Notes: generated from the sequence alone by a model not told the origin. A stretch of 64,000 nt of DNA from Arthrobacter sp. Soil736 (GCF_001428005.1 NZ_LMSB01000001.1:297167-361166), one strand, 5' to 3'. Positions 21,093-28,987 are shown, counted from the stretch's first letter. Translations and numbers: made by a program.

Positions 21093-21763
21093 GTAATTCC
21101 GACTCATTTCCCAAGCCGAGCAGCAATGGTCCCGGCGGGATACGGCAGCCGGCATCCGCTCCCCGAGTGAATGCCCCGGTGCGTCCGCAGCAGAGCCCGG
21201 GCACGCCGTCGGGCCTTCCGGGACAGCGCACTGCTGCCCCCGGGCAGCGTCCGGCCGACGCGGGCCAGCGGCCCGCGCAGGGGCAGCGCCCCGCGGCTCC
21301 CGGACAGCGGCCTGCGACGCCGGGACAACGCCCGGCCGCCCCGGGCCAGCGGCCCGGCCAGAGCGCTCCCGGCCTGGTCAAGCCTGCGCCGAAGGCCAAG
21401 GTCCGGCGCGCGCGGCTGCTGGTCAGCAAGGTGGACCCCTGGTCGGTGCTGAAGATGGCGTTCCTGCTGTCCGTGGCCCTCGGCATCGTCACGGTGGTCG
21501 CCGCCATTGTGCTGTGGACGGTCCTGGACCTCACGGGAATCTTCGACCAGGTGGACAGCCTCCTGGGAACGCTGGCCGGCTCCGAGGGCGGCGGCTTTGA
21601 ACTGAAGAAGGTCGCGTCCCTGGGCCAGGTGGCTTCCTTCGCCACCATCATCGCCGTGGTCAACGTTGTTCTGCTGACGGCCCTGTCCATGCTGTCCGCG
21701 GTGCTGTACAACATTTCGGCGACCCTCGTGGGTGGCATCGGCGTCACGCTGACGGACGACTAA
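21089..21763 (+). CDS. DUF3566 membrane protein with Gln-Arg-Pro repeat linker
   Basis: This 224-residue protein is the DUF3566 gene that follows gyrA in actinobacteria. The N-terminal 90 residues are low complexity, with seven GQR units (mostly PGQRPA) between about 44 and 90. The DUF3566 domain follows, with two transmembrane helices: about 130-152 ([21 protein letters not shown]) and 185-215 ([19 protein letters not shown]). Translation is coupled to gyrA by a GTGA overlap. The function is unknown; the topology suggests a cytosolic basic arm on a membrane hairpin. Confidence 0.88.
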   Translation: MSNSDSFPKPSSNGPGGIRQPASAPRVNAPVRPQQSPGTPSGLPGQRTAAPGQRPADAGQRPAQGQRPAAPGQRPATPGQRPAAPGQRPGQSAPGLVKPAPKAKVRRARLLVSKVDPWSVLKMAFLLSVALGIVTVVAAIVLWTVLDLTGIFDQVDSLLGTLAGSEGGGFELKKVASLGQVASFATIIAVVNVVLLTALSMLSAVLYNISATLVGGIGVTLTDD

Positions 21764-21807
21764 AAAGCCCGCAATTCCGCGGAAAAACTCCGGTGGAATG
21801 CCTCGAT

Positions 21808-21837
21808 TTGAGATCGGGCCGGGATGTGCTGTAAAGT
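21808..21837 (+). promoter_or_regulatory. Candidate promoter of tRNA-Ile
   Basis: TTGAGA (21808-21813) and TAAAGT (21832-21837) are separated by 18 bp, ending 25 bp before the tRNA. This is a plausible housekeeping sigma-factor promoter. Confidence 0.45.
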
Positions 21838-21862
21838 CATGTCTCGGCCCGATGAGGCATCG

Positions 21863-21936
21863 GGGCGTATAGCTCAGGCGGTTAGAGCGCTTCGCTGATA
21901 ACGAAGAGGTCCCAGGTTCAAGTCCTGGTACGCCCA
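21863..21936 (+). tRNA. tRNA-Ile (GAT)
   Basis: The 74-nt cloverleaf has a perfect acceptor stem GGGCGTA/TACGCCC, D arm AGCTCAGGCGGTTAGAGC, anticodon stem-loop TTCGCTGATAACGAA with anticodon GAT, and T arm CCAGGTTCAAGTCCTGG. The discriminator is A and CCA is not encoded. Confidence 0.97.
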
Positions 21937-22003
21937 CGGAACCTGCACAGGTTTCAGGTAGTTTAGGTGAGATTCGAATGGATCTGGCCGGAACGGGGTG
22001 CAT

Positions 22004-22120
22004 GTGAAGAAGTTGCTGGCTATTGCAGCTGCGATCGCAGGCGTCCTGCTCTACAAGAAGGTGCAGGAATCCGAAGCCCGGAAAACGGTCTGGAGTAAGT
22101 CAACCGATACGGTTGAATAG
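22004..22120 (+). CDS. DLW-39 family small protein
   Basis: A 38-codon frame starting at GTG encodes KKLLAIAAAIAGVLLYKKVQ followed by a charged stretch and a WSKSTDTVE ending. It matches the DLW-39 family, about 39-residue proteins encoded near gyrA in actinobacteria, which have one N-terminal membrane-associated helix and a conserved Trp-containing C-terminal motif. Here the motif reads TVW in place of DLW. GAACGGGG lies just upstream as the ribosome binding site. It sits between two tRNA genes and its function is unknown. Confidence 0.8.
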   Translation: MKKLLAIAAAIAGVLLYKKVQESEARKTVWSKSTDTVE

Positions 22121-22168
22121 TCCGGATCCCCGGTACGGCAGCTGGTCAGACGGCCTCCGGAACTAGGG

Positions 22169-22174
22169 TATGAT
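22169..22174 (+). promoter_or_regulatory. Candidate -10 element of tRNA-Ala
   Basis: TATGAT lies 18 bp upstream of the tRNA, a strong -10 match. The -35 partner (TCAGAC at 22146, 17-bp spacer) is weak. Confidence 0.4.
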
Positions 22175-22192
22175 TGACGGGTTGCTTCTTAT

Positions 22193-22265
22193 GGGGGCAT
22201 GGCGCAATTGGTAGCGCACCTGCTTTGCAAGCAGGGGGTTCGGGGTTCGAGTCCCCGTGCCTCCA
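22193..22265 (+). tRNA. tRNA-Ala (TGC)
   Basis: The 73-nt cloverleaf has acceptor GGGGGCA/TGCCTCC with one G-U pair, D arm GGCGCAATTGGTAGCGCAC, anticodon arm CCTGCTTTGCAAGCAGG with anticodon TGC, and T arm CGGGGTTCGAGTCCCCG. The discriminator is A and no CCA is encoded. Confidence 0.97.
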
Positions 22266-22273
22266 CCCATAAG

Positions 22274-22304
22274 AAAGTCCCGGCCAGGAATGGCCGGGAC
22301 TTTT
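22274..22304 (+). terminator. Intrinsic terminator after tRNA-Ala
   Basis: A 13-bp perfect stem (AAAGTCCCGGCCA / TGGCCGGGACTTT) with loop GGAA is followed by further T residues. It ends the tRNA-Ala transcript. Confidence 0.9.
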
Positions 22305-22417
22305 GCTTTAACCGGGTTGCGGCAGGCCCAGCCAACGGCATCCGCTGCGCCCGGCCAGCGGGCTCCGGCGGTATAAGGCGGGCTCGATCAGTGGCCGCAG
22401 CACATTACGGTGGAACC

Positions 22418-23341
22418 GTGAACTTTTTCCTTGCAGCCTTGGGTGTCCTCGGCGTCGCTTCGTCGGGGCCGCTCATCGCTGCAACACTCGGTGCAACCAC
22501 GGTGAGCGCCCTCGCCATCGCCTTTTGGCGCAACGCGATCGGCGCCGCCGTCATGGCCTCTCCCACGCTGATCAGGGAGCCCAGTCAGTTCGGCCGCATC
22601 ACCGGCAAGGAGTTCCGCTGGTCGCTCATTGCGGCGGTGGCACTGGCCCTCCACTTCGCGTGCTTCATCACGTCCCTGCAGCTGACCTCGGTGGCTGCTG
22701 CCACTGCGCTGGTCTGCCTGCAGTCAGCCTGGATTGCCGTCATCCAGCTCCTGCGCGGTGTGAAGCACCGCTGGCAGGTCCTGGTGGGGCTCGGGATAGC
22801 CTTCGGCGGGGTGGTGGCCATCACCGGCTTCGATATGGGGGCCTCCCCCGAGGCGCTGCTGGGCGACCTGCTGGCGATGGCAGGCGGCCTTCTGGCCGGG
22901 ATCTACACGCTGGCAGGCGGGAAGGCCCGCCAGAGCATGACCACGGGAACTTACACCGCGCTCTGCTACGGCATGTGCGCCGCGCTGGTGGCGGTGCTAG
23001 CACTCTTCACCGGCCAACCGCTGGTAGGGTTCGACGCCGGCGGCTGGCTGGGGATCATAGCGATCACCGTCTGTGCCCAGCTGGTGGGGCACACGGCCTT
23101 CAACCACCTGCTGGCCACCATGAGCCCCCTGCGCGTCTCGATGATCATCCTCCTCGAGATCCCCGGTGCCGCCCTGCTCGCGGCCTTCTTCCTGAATGAG
23201 ACGCTGCCGGCCGGAACGTATGGCGGACTCGCGCTGATCCTGGTGGGGCTCGCCGTCGTCGTCATGGGTCAGAGGAACGGCAAGGCGGGACGCGGCGGGC
23301 CCGCGGCAGAGCGCCCGCTGGCGGAGCTGGGAACTGACTGA
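22418..23341 (+). CDS. EamA/DMT family transporter
   Basis: A 307-residue protein has about ten hydrophobic segments arranged as two EamA repeats, typical of drug/metabolite exporters such as RhaT and YdcZ relatives. Segments include FFLAALGVLGVASSGPLIAA, WSLIAAVALALHFACFI and ISVAA-like helices up to LALILVGLAVVVMG near residue 285. The substrate cannot be told. I start at GTG 22418 where hydrophobic family sequence begins; an in-frame GTG at 22391 is possible. No operon partners: it lies alone after the tRNA-Ala terminator and converges with the next gene. Confidence 0.82.
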   Translation: MNFFLAALGVLGVASSGPLIAATLGATTVSALAIAFWRNAIGAAVMASPTLIREPSQFGRITGKEFRWSLIAAVALALHFACFITSLQLTSVAAATALVCLQSAWIAVIQLLRGVKHRWQVLVGLGIAFGGVVAITGFDMGASPEALLGDLLAMAGGLLAGIYTLAGGKARQSMTTGTYTALCYGMCAALVAVLALFTGQPLVGFDAGGWLGIIAITVCAQLVGHTAFNHLLATMSPLRVSMIILLEIPGAALLAAFFLNETLPAGTYGGLALILVGLAVVVMGQRNGKAGRGGPAAERPLAELGTD

Positions 23342-23368
23342 GCGGGCTGGCTTGAATCCCGCCTGAGG

Positions 23369-24244
23369 CTACTGCCCGCCGCGGCGGGCGGGCTGGCTGG
23401 TGTTCACGGTGTGGATGGCGCGCAGCAACTTGGCCGGGAAGTACACCGAGAAGAACACCACCATGGGTGCCTTCAGGGCCATCTTCTTCACGTTATGGGC
23501 CTTGTACGTGCGGTCGAAGCGGCTCACGTAGTAGCGGTAGTCGCGCGGCGAGTCTTCCAGCCGGCGGGCCGACATTCCCGAAACCATCTGCGGCCAGTAC
23601 TGGACCTTGAGGTCGTGGTCGGCCAGATGCAGGGAGAGATCGATGTCCTCGTGCATCTCGTCCTTCTCATCACGGCAGGTCTCGTCCCGGATTGTCTCCC
23701 AGGCAGAGCGCCGAAGGGCCATGTTCGATCCGAACAGGAAGTGGTACTGGTGCTTGGCCAGTTTCAGCATCAGCTGGCGCATCTTGTCGTCGGCCTTGAG
23801 GCCGAAACGGCGCATGGGCATGTCGTAATAGACCACGGGCCCCGTGGCGGCCTGCGTGGACGGCTCCGCAAACGCCTTCTGCACCTGCTCCACCCAGTCG
23901 GGTTCCACTACGGAGTCCGCGTCGATGCGTCCCAGGATTTCACCGGTGGCGTGGTCGAGGCCAAAGTTGCGTGTGGGGATGAGGCCCTGGCTCGCGTCCT
24001 GGCTGAGCAGGATGATGGGGCTCTCCGGGTACTCCTGCTGCATCTGCAGCACGATCGCGGCCGTGCGGTCCTTGGACATGTTGTCCACCACGATGATCTC
24101 GTGTGTGGGAACAGACTGGTACACCGCGGCGATGAGGCACTGCCGGATGACGCTTTCCTCGTTGTATGCCGGTATGACGATTGATACGCCCGGCGGTTGC
24201 GGAGCGTCAGGCGGGGCGTCCTCGGAAGATCTATCGGGTGACAT
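23369..24244 (-). CDS. Family 2 glycosyltransferase
   Basis: A GT-A-fold glycosyltransferase transfers a sugar from a nucleotide-activated donor. The 291-residue protein has the GT2 start GVSIVIPAYNEESVIRQCL (about 18-36), VVDN, the metal-binding DxD-like RIDADSVVEPDW and acceptor-region MHEDIDLSLHLADHD with a conserved ED. An amphipathic/hydrophobic segment near the end (APMVVFFSVYFPAKLLRAI) suggests membrane association. I start at ATG 24244, preceded by AAGG. The frame stays open upstream, but that part is Pro/Arg/Thr-rich and unlike the family. The acceptor is unknown. Confidence 0.82.
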   Translation of the reverse strand: MSPDRSSEDAPPDAPQPPGVSIVIPAYNEESVIRQCLIAAVYQSVPTHEIIVVDNMSKDRTAAIVLQMQQEYPESPIILLSQDASQGLIPTRNFGLDHATGEILGRIDADSVVEPDWVEQVQKAFAEPSTQAATGPVVYYDMPMRRFGLKADDKMRQLMLKLAKHQYHFLFGSNMALRRSAWETIRDETCRDEKDEMHEDIDLSLHLADHDLKVQYWPQMVSGMSARRLEDSPRDYRYYVSRFDRTYKAHNVKKMALKAPMVVFFSVYFPAKLLRAIHTVNTSQPARRGGQ

Positions 24245-24413
24245 CACCTTAAATCTAGCACCGATAGTTTTCGTCACAGTTGGTTCGGGCGGGTCCCAAC
24301 CCGTCCCGGCGGTTGCGGCCTGGCTCCGGGCCGATACGACAGGAGGGGCCCCGCACCAGGCGGGACCCCTCCGGCTGCACGCCGTTGCCGGCGTGACGCT
24401 GTCACTTACGTCG

Positions 24414-25361
24414 TTACTTGTCGGCGGGCTTGTTCGCGCCGTTCTCCATGTTGGCGGCAATGTTCTTGACCGCGGTCTTGGCGTCCGTGGGAACTGTGCC
24501 GGCGCTGCCTTCAGCATCCTCGGCGACGTGCTTTGCCTTGTCGGCGTCCTCCTCGGCATCGCTGGACGCTGCCGCTGCCGCCGCCGAACCAGCCGCGGTC
24601 TCGCTGACCGTGGCTGCGGGAACCGGAGCGGGCGTTTCAGCCGCCGGCGCAGACGCTTCCGGCGTTGACGGGGCCGGGGTGACGGGTGCCGGGGTTTTCC
24701 AGGGATCCTCCACAGGCTTGGAAGCCTTCCAGGCAGCGACGCCTGCGGCCACGGCTGCAGCGATCACTCCGACAATCAGGAGCCCCCGCTTCTTGGGCTT
24801 CTCCGGCTGCACCAGCGCCTTGCCGGTCACTGCCTTGCTGGCGTCGGAGGCCGCTGACTTCAAGTGGCCGCCGGCCACCTGAGCCTGCTCCTGGATGGTG
24901 TGGATGATGCCGGCGTCGCCGAGCCTCTGGGCCACAGCGTCAACGCGGGCAGGAGCGCTCTCCAGCGTGCGGTGGACTGCCTCCGAGGCGGTCCCGATCT
25001 GCTCCGAGAGGCGGGGAAGGTATTCCACCACCACGCGGTCGCGGGCCTGGGCAATGACGGGAGTTGCCTTGTCCAGGGCCTCGTGCAGCCGCGGCGGTGC
25101 GCCCTCGACGGCGTCGTGGATCTTGGGTGCCAGCTGGGCCAGCCCGTCCTGCAGGCGGGGTGTCACGGTGGCAACGCCGTCGGCCAGGTTGTGGGCTGCC
25201 GATTTGAGCCCCTCCTGGATCTTGGGGGAAGCGGTGTCAAGGCCATGCTGAAGGCGGGGCACAGCCCAATCGACTGCTGCCTCTACCTTGTCTTTCGCGG
25301 TCTCTACCGCTGAACTGACCGACAACTCCAGTTCGCGGGCAATACGATCCGATTTCTTCAC
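24414..25361 (-). CDS. Membrane-anchored protein with 11-residue amphipathic repeats
   Basis: I do not recognise a named family, though similar proteins occur in Arthrobacter relatives. The 315-residue product has a charged N-terminus and then seven consecutive 11-residue units (residues 34-110), for example VPRLQHGLDTA, SPKIQEGLKSA, TPRLQDGLAQL, APKIHDAVEGA and PPRLHEALDKA. More irregular helices follow to about 180, then one transmembrane segment (about 193-211, LLIVGVIAAAVAAGVAAW) and a Pro/Ala/Glu-rich C-terminal tail of about 100 residues. Eleven-residue amphipathic repeats are known from apolipoproteins, synucleins and LEA proteins and often bind membranes. Function here is unknown. Confidence 0.75.
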   Translation of the reverse strand: MKKSDRIARELELSVSSAVETAKDKVEAAVDWAVPRLQHGLDTASPKIQEGLKSAAHNLADGVATVTPRLQDGLAQLAPKIHDAVEGAPPRLHEALDKATPVIAQARDRVVVEYLPRLSEQIGTASEAVHRTLESAPARVDAVAQRLGDAGIIHTIQEQAQVAGGHLKSAASDASKAVTGKALVQPEKPKKRGLLIVGVIAAAVAAGVAAWKASKPVEDPWKTPAPVTPAPSTPEASAPAAETPAPVPAATVSETAAGSAAAAAASSDAEEDADKAKHVAEDAEGSAGTVPTDAKTAVKNIAANMENGANKPADK

Positions 25362-25516
25362 AACTACCTCCCGATTAATGTGACGGCTCTTTCGCTAGCC
25401 TACGTTGATGGTGACCCGGGCTGCTATCGTTCCGGCGGATTCAGGGCGGATTTCACCCAACGCGGAACTGCCTTGCCAGCCCCATTCGCGTTGACCCGCC
25501 GTGAAAGAATGGCCCT

Positions 25517-26062
25517 ATGACTGCCACAGCAACTGCAAAAGCAACCATCCACACAAGCCTCGGCGACATCGTCGTGAACCTCTTCGGCAACCACGCGCCC
25601 AAGACCGTTAAGAACTTCATTGGACTGGCCACGGGCGAGCAGCCTTGGACGCACCCGGAATCCGGCGAGGACAAGACGGGTACGCCGTTGTACGACGGCA
25701 CCATTTTCCACCGGATCATCAAGGACTTCATGATCCAGGCGGGCGATCCCTTGGGCCGCGGCGTCGGCGGACCGGGCTACAAGTTCGACGACGAGATCCA
25801 CCCGGAACTGACCTTCAACGCCCCGTACAAGCTGGCCATGGCGAACGCCGGCATCCAGATGGGCAAGGGAACCAACGGTTCGCAGTTCTTCATCACCACC
25901 ATCCCCACCGACTGGCTGCAGGGCAAGCACAGCATCTTCGGCGAGGTGGCTGACGAGGAGTCCAAGAAGGTTGTCGACGCCATTGAGGGCGTCCGCACCG
26001 GAATGGGCGACCGCCCGGTTGAGGACGTCAAGATCAACAGCATCGACGTCGAGCAGCTCTAA
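25517..26062 (+). CDS. Cyclophilin-type peptidyl-prolyl cis-trans isomerase
   Basis: Cyclophilins catalyse cis-trans isomerisation of peptide bonds before proline. This 181-residue cytosolic form lacks a signal peptide. It carries the active-site elements FHRIIKDFMIQAGDP (conserved Arg and Gln), MANAGIQMGKGTNGSQFFIT and WLQGKHSIFGEV. It corresponds to the PpiA gene located close to gyrA in mycobacteria, which fits the conserved order here. The ATG at 25517 follows AAAGAATGG. It is followed after 7 bp by the rhomboid gene, so the two are probably co-transcribed. Confidence 0.94.
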   Translation: MTATATAKATIHTSLGDIVVNLFGNHAPKTVKNFIGLATGEQPWTHPESGEDKTGTPLYDGTIFHRIIKDFMIQAGDPLGRGVGGPGYKFDDEIHPELTFNAPYKLAMANAGIQMGKGTNGSQFFITTIPTDWLQGKHSIFGEVADEESKKVVDAIEGVRTGMGDRPVEDVKINSIDVEQL

Positions 26063-26069
26063 CCACACC

Positions 26070-26951
26070 ATGAGCTATGGGATACCGGCGGCGGAGCCGC
26101 CCGCACAGATACCCGTGTGCCCCCGGCACCCGGACCGGCCCTCCTATGTGAGCTGCCAGCGCTGCGGGCGCCCGGCATGCCCCGAGTGCCAGCGGGCGGC
26201 CGCCGTCGGATTCCAGTGCGTTGACTGCGTCAACGAATCAAAACGTACGACGCCGGCAGCCAGGACCGTCTACGGCGGCGCCGTTGCGTCCGATAAGCCT
26301 TTAGTGACGTACGCGATCATTGCCTTGTGTGCGGTGCTGTATGTGCTGCAGTGGCTGATTCCGGGTGATGAGGTCTACCAGAACCTTGCCTTCGCCACCG
26401 TCTATGCCACTCCGGAATACGGGGTGTTCGAACCCTGGCGCATGCTGACGTCGGCCTTCCTCCATTCGCAAGGCTTTATCCTGCACATCGTCCTCAACAT
26501 GTACATGCTGTGGATGTTCGGCCAGGCGCTGGAGCCGCTCCTCGGACGCATCCGCTTCCTTGCCGTGTACCTCCTGTCCGCGATCGGCGGCTCCGTCGGC
26601 TATCTCCTGCTGACACCCGGCTACGTTCCGGGCCAGCCCCTCACAGGCGTCGTAGGCGCCTCGGGAGCCATCTTCGGACTTTTCGGCGCCATGCTGGTGG
26701 TGCAGCGGCACCGCGGCGGAGACACCAGGCAACTGTGGGTGCTCATCGCGATCAACGGCGTCATCGGCTTCTTGGTGCCGCAGATTGCCTGGCAGGCCCA
26801 CCTGGGCGGCCTGATCACAGGTGGGCTCTGCGCTGCCGCGATCGCCTACGCCCCGCGCGGATCCCGCCGGAGCCTCATGCAGGCGGGCGGCCTCGCTCTC
26901 GTCGCGGTACTGCTGGTGGCGGCCACCTGGTACCGCGTCATCGCCGGCTGA
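26070..26951 (+). CDS. Rhomboid intramembrane serine protease with N-terminal zinc-binding segment
   Basis: Rhomboids cleave transmembrane substrates within the lipid bilayer. The 293-residue protein starts with a Cys/His-rich segment (about 17-53: CPRHP, CQRCGRPACPEC, CVDC) resembling a B-box-type zinc-binding module. Six hydrophobic helices follow. The catalytic pair is visible: Ser198 in VVGASGAIFG and His244 in WQAHLGG. HIVLNMYMLWMFG supplies the HxxxN element. The ATG at 26070 begins 7 bp after the cyclophilin stop. The cognate substrate is unknown; synteny with Rv0110-like genes downstream of ppiA is plausible. Confidence 0.9.
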   Translation: MSYGIPAAEPPAQIPVCPRHPDRPSYVSCQRCGRPACPECQRAAAVGFQCVDCVNESKRTTPAARTVYGGAVASDKPLVTYAIIALCAVLYVLQWLIPGDEVYQNLAFATVYATPEYGVFEPWRMLTSAFLHSQGFILHIVLNMYMLWMFGQALEPLLGRIRFLAVYLLSAIGGSVGYLLLTPGYVPGQPLTGVVGASGAIFGLFGAMLVVQRHRGGDTRQLWVLIAINGVIGFLVPQIAWQAHLGGLITGGLCAAAIAYAPRGSRRSLMQAGGLALVAVLLVAATWYRVIAG

Positions 26952-26995
26952 CCCTCCTACCGGCCAGCTCCGCAGCCTCTCCGAGCGACCGCTCA

Positions 26996-27034
26996 GGCTC
27001 TCTGACGGACCCCTCGGGCTCTCTGACGGACCCC
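26996..27034. repeat. 21-bp tandem repeat (two copies)
   Basis: GGCTCTCTGACGGACCCC starts at 26996 and again at 27017, a 21-bp period, just after the rhomboid stop codon. A weaker upstream echo (GCCTCTCCGAGCGACC) lies near 26975. No function is assigned. Confidence 0.6.
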
Positions 27035-27144
27035 CACAGTTGCTCTGCCCTGCCCAGCGCACCGCGTCTTTCCCCGCCCGAGTCCCTTCCAACGCTTAGT
27101 ACCATTCCCCGCTTCGTCCGAGGCGGGGTCTTTGGTTTAACGGG

Positions 27145-27625
27145 TTTTCCACAGGGGTTATCCACATTGTTGGTAACTTACACGGATGTAGTTCAGCTTC
27201 CTGAGGCTCAAATTCCGCGCGGACTGGCGGTTCAGGCCGCCGGCGCCTTCGCGAAGTCCACACATGTGGATAAGTGGCGGCGGCGGAGCTGTGGTTAAGT
27301 GGACAACTTTCGCCGGATTACCGCGGTCCCCGGCGCCGGAAGGTGAACCACCCCTCAAACGAGGGGCCTGACTGCTGGAGCCGACACCGCCGGGTCATGA
27401 AGGCCGGGTTATGCCGGGCAGAACAACAGGTGAAACCATGACTAACCGGGTCGGCCGTCCACATTTTCAACAGGGTTATTCACATTGTTAATAAGTTACA
27501 GCCGTGTAGTTCATGACCATCCCAAGCTGTGAAGGCCTACATCGCAGCGATCGCCCACAGATATCCCACAGGTTATCCCCATCTGTGGATAACTTGTGGG
27601 TAGCTGCCTGTTGCTAAGTGGATAA
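27145..27625. promoter_or_regulatory. OriC-like DnaA-box cluster between rhomboid and AhpD-like genes
   Basis: The 755-bp gap 26952-27706 has no gene but many DnaA-box words: 27145 TTTTCCACA, 27158 TTATCCACA, 27265 TGTGGATAA, 27290 TGTGGTTAA, 27476 TTATTCACA, 27573 TTATCCCCA, 27584 TGTGGATAA and 27617 AGTGGATAA. Four match TTATNCACA perfectly. Two copies of a module, TTATYCACATTGTT followed by a TAAnnTTACA-like tail and TGTAGTTCA, occur at 27158 and 27476. The density rivals that at dnaA. I infer DnaA binding, perhaps a titration or regulatory locus. Confidence 0.65.
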
Positions 27626-27706
27626 CTTTCCCCGCGTGTAGTCTCGGATTAGTTGTCAGCCACGTGGACCTCCGGCGGCCGTGGCCCGATGTTGCGAGGA
27701 GTAACC

Positions 27707-28180
27707 GTGAGTAACTACGTCACAGAACACGTCTTCCTGGACAAGCAACACCCTGCAGCCTGGCGGGCGTTGAACGGCCTGGGGCTCAAGGCCAAGGAAG
27801 CCGCCCTTGAGGCCGGTTTGGACCCCAAGGTCATCGAACTGCTGCACGTTCGCATCTCGCAGATCAACGGCTGCGCCTACTGCCTGGACATGCATGTGGC
27901 TGACGCCCTGAACGGCGGCGAAACGGTGCAGCGGATCGCTGTCCTGTCGGCCTGGCGCGACACCGCCCTGTTTGACGGGACGGAGCGTGCCGCCTTGGCC
28001 CTGGCAGAGAGCATCACTAGCCTTCCTGATGCCCGGGAGCGGGCCCTGGAGGACGGCTATGCAAGGGAACACCTGTCTGCCGAGCAGTACTCGGCAGTCA
28101 GCTGGTTGGCCATTGCCATGAATGCGTTCAACCGGGTGTCGATCACCAGCCAGCACCCGGTGCGCCGCAAGCAGGAGTAG
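27707..28180 (+). CDS. AhpD-like carboxymuconolactone decarboxylase family protein
   Basis: The 157-residue protein belongs to the AhpD-like fold with the redox motif C-x-x-C: GCAYCLDMH with Cys56, Cys59 and His63. Such proteins act as peroxidase-linked reductants or as small alkylhydroperoxidase-like enzymes. The C-terminal half reads SWLAIAMNAFNRVSITSQHP, typical of the group. GTG at 27707 has an excellent GAGGAG seven bases ahead, whereas the open frame upstream is spurious. It lies between two DnaA-box clusters, so its expression may respond to DnaA if those boxes are used. Confidence 0.88.
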   Translation: MSNYVTEHVFLDKQHPAAWRALNGLGLKAKEAALEAGLDPKVIELLHVRISQINGCAYCLDMHVADALNGGETVQRIAVLSAWRDTALFDGTERAALALAESITSLPDARERALEDGYAREHLSAEQYSAVSWLAIAMNAFNRVSITSQHPVRRKQE

Positions 28181-28190
28181 TCACGCAACG

Positions 28191-28331
28191 TTTTCCACAG
28201 ACTTTCCACAATTGTTAATAACCCGGTGTCGGATCAATGGTGGCAGGGAAGGCCTTGGCGCGGCTTTCAGGGCGGCCCGCGGTCCGGGACTTATCCACAC
28301 TGTGGATATCTTTACCAACATGTGTGGACGG
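28191..28331. promoter_or_regulatory. DnaA-box cluster between AhpD-like gene and tag
   Basis: Words at 28191 (TTTTCCACA), 28202 (CTTTCCACA), 28291 (TTATCCACA, perfect), 28301 (TGTGGATAT) and near 28323 (TGTGGACGG) lie in a gene-free 197-bp gap. TTGTTAATAAC follows the second box and TTTACCAACA follows the fourth, echoing the motif seen in oriC (TTATTAACA) and at 27.2/27.5 kb. Confidence 0.55.
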
Positions 28332-28377
28332 CGCTGGTGGTCGTGAACAGGTTGGCGGCGGCGAACAGGGGGTACGG

Positions 28378-28974
28378 CTAGCGCCAGACTCCGGACGTGC
28401 CCCTGCGGTGGCTGTCCACGAGGTGCGTGTCCACCATGCCGATGGCCTCCATGAGGGCAAACATGGTGGTGGGGCCGACGAAGGCGAAGCCCTTTTTCCT
28501 CAGCGCCTTTGACAGCGCGATGGACTCCGGCGAGGTCGTCGGCACGTCGGCGTGAGTAACAGGCTCAGGAGTGGAGGCAGGCTGAAACTGCCAGACGAAG
28601 TCCACCAGCCCGCCTTCGGCACGCAGGGCAATGGTCGCCTGGGCGTTGGTGATGGCGGCGCGGATTTTGAGCCTGTTGCGGACGATGCCCGGATCCTGAA
28701 GCAGCCGTTCGACGTCGGCTTCGGTAAAGGCGGCAACCGTCTCGGGATGGAAATCGTGGAAGGCCGCACGGAAGGCGGGACGCTTGCGCAGGATGGTGGC
28801 CCAGGACAGGCCGGCTTGGAACGCCTCCAGGCTGATGCGCTCGTAGAGGCCCTGTTCGTCCCGGACGGGCAGGCCCCACTCGGTGTCGTAGTACTCGCGC
28901 ATGAGGGGGTCCGACGAGGCCCACAGCGGACGTGCCAGGCCATCGTCGCCGATGATGATGCCTTCCACAGTCAT
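28378..28974 (-). CDS. tag: DNA-3-methyladenine glycosylase I-like protein
   Basis: Tag excises 3-methyladenine from alkylated DNA. The 198-residue protein is recognisable throughout: YYDTEWGLPVRDEQ, LEAFQAGLSWATILRKRPAF with the conserved catalytic-pocket Glu and Trp, DVERLLQDPGIVRNRLKI and LSKALRKKGFAFVGPTTM. Compared with E. coli Tag, three of four zinc-snap residues differ: no Cys near the N-terminus, Tyr for His17 and Ser for Cys179. Only the His in DTHLVD remains. Zinc is therefore probably not bound in the usual way. The gene converges on the AhpD-like gene across a DnaA-box cluster. Confidence 0.9.
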   Translation of the reverse strand: MTVEGIIIGDDGLARPLWASSDPLMREYYDTEWGLPVRDEQGLYERISLEAFQAGLSWATILRKRPAFRAAFHDFHPETVAAFTEADVERLLQDPGIVRNRLKIRAAITNAQATIALRAEGGLVDFVWQFQPASTPEPVTHADVPTTSPESIALSKALRKKGFAFVGPTTMFALMEAIGMVDTHLVDSHRRGTSGVWR

Positions 28975-28987
28975 GAAGTGGCGCGGG

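Noticed and set aside
22199-22417. Extension of the EamA transporter frame back into tRNA-Ala
   Set aside because: The frame is open by chance through the tRNA and its terminator; transcription from upstream would stop at 22304.
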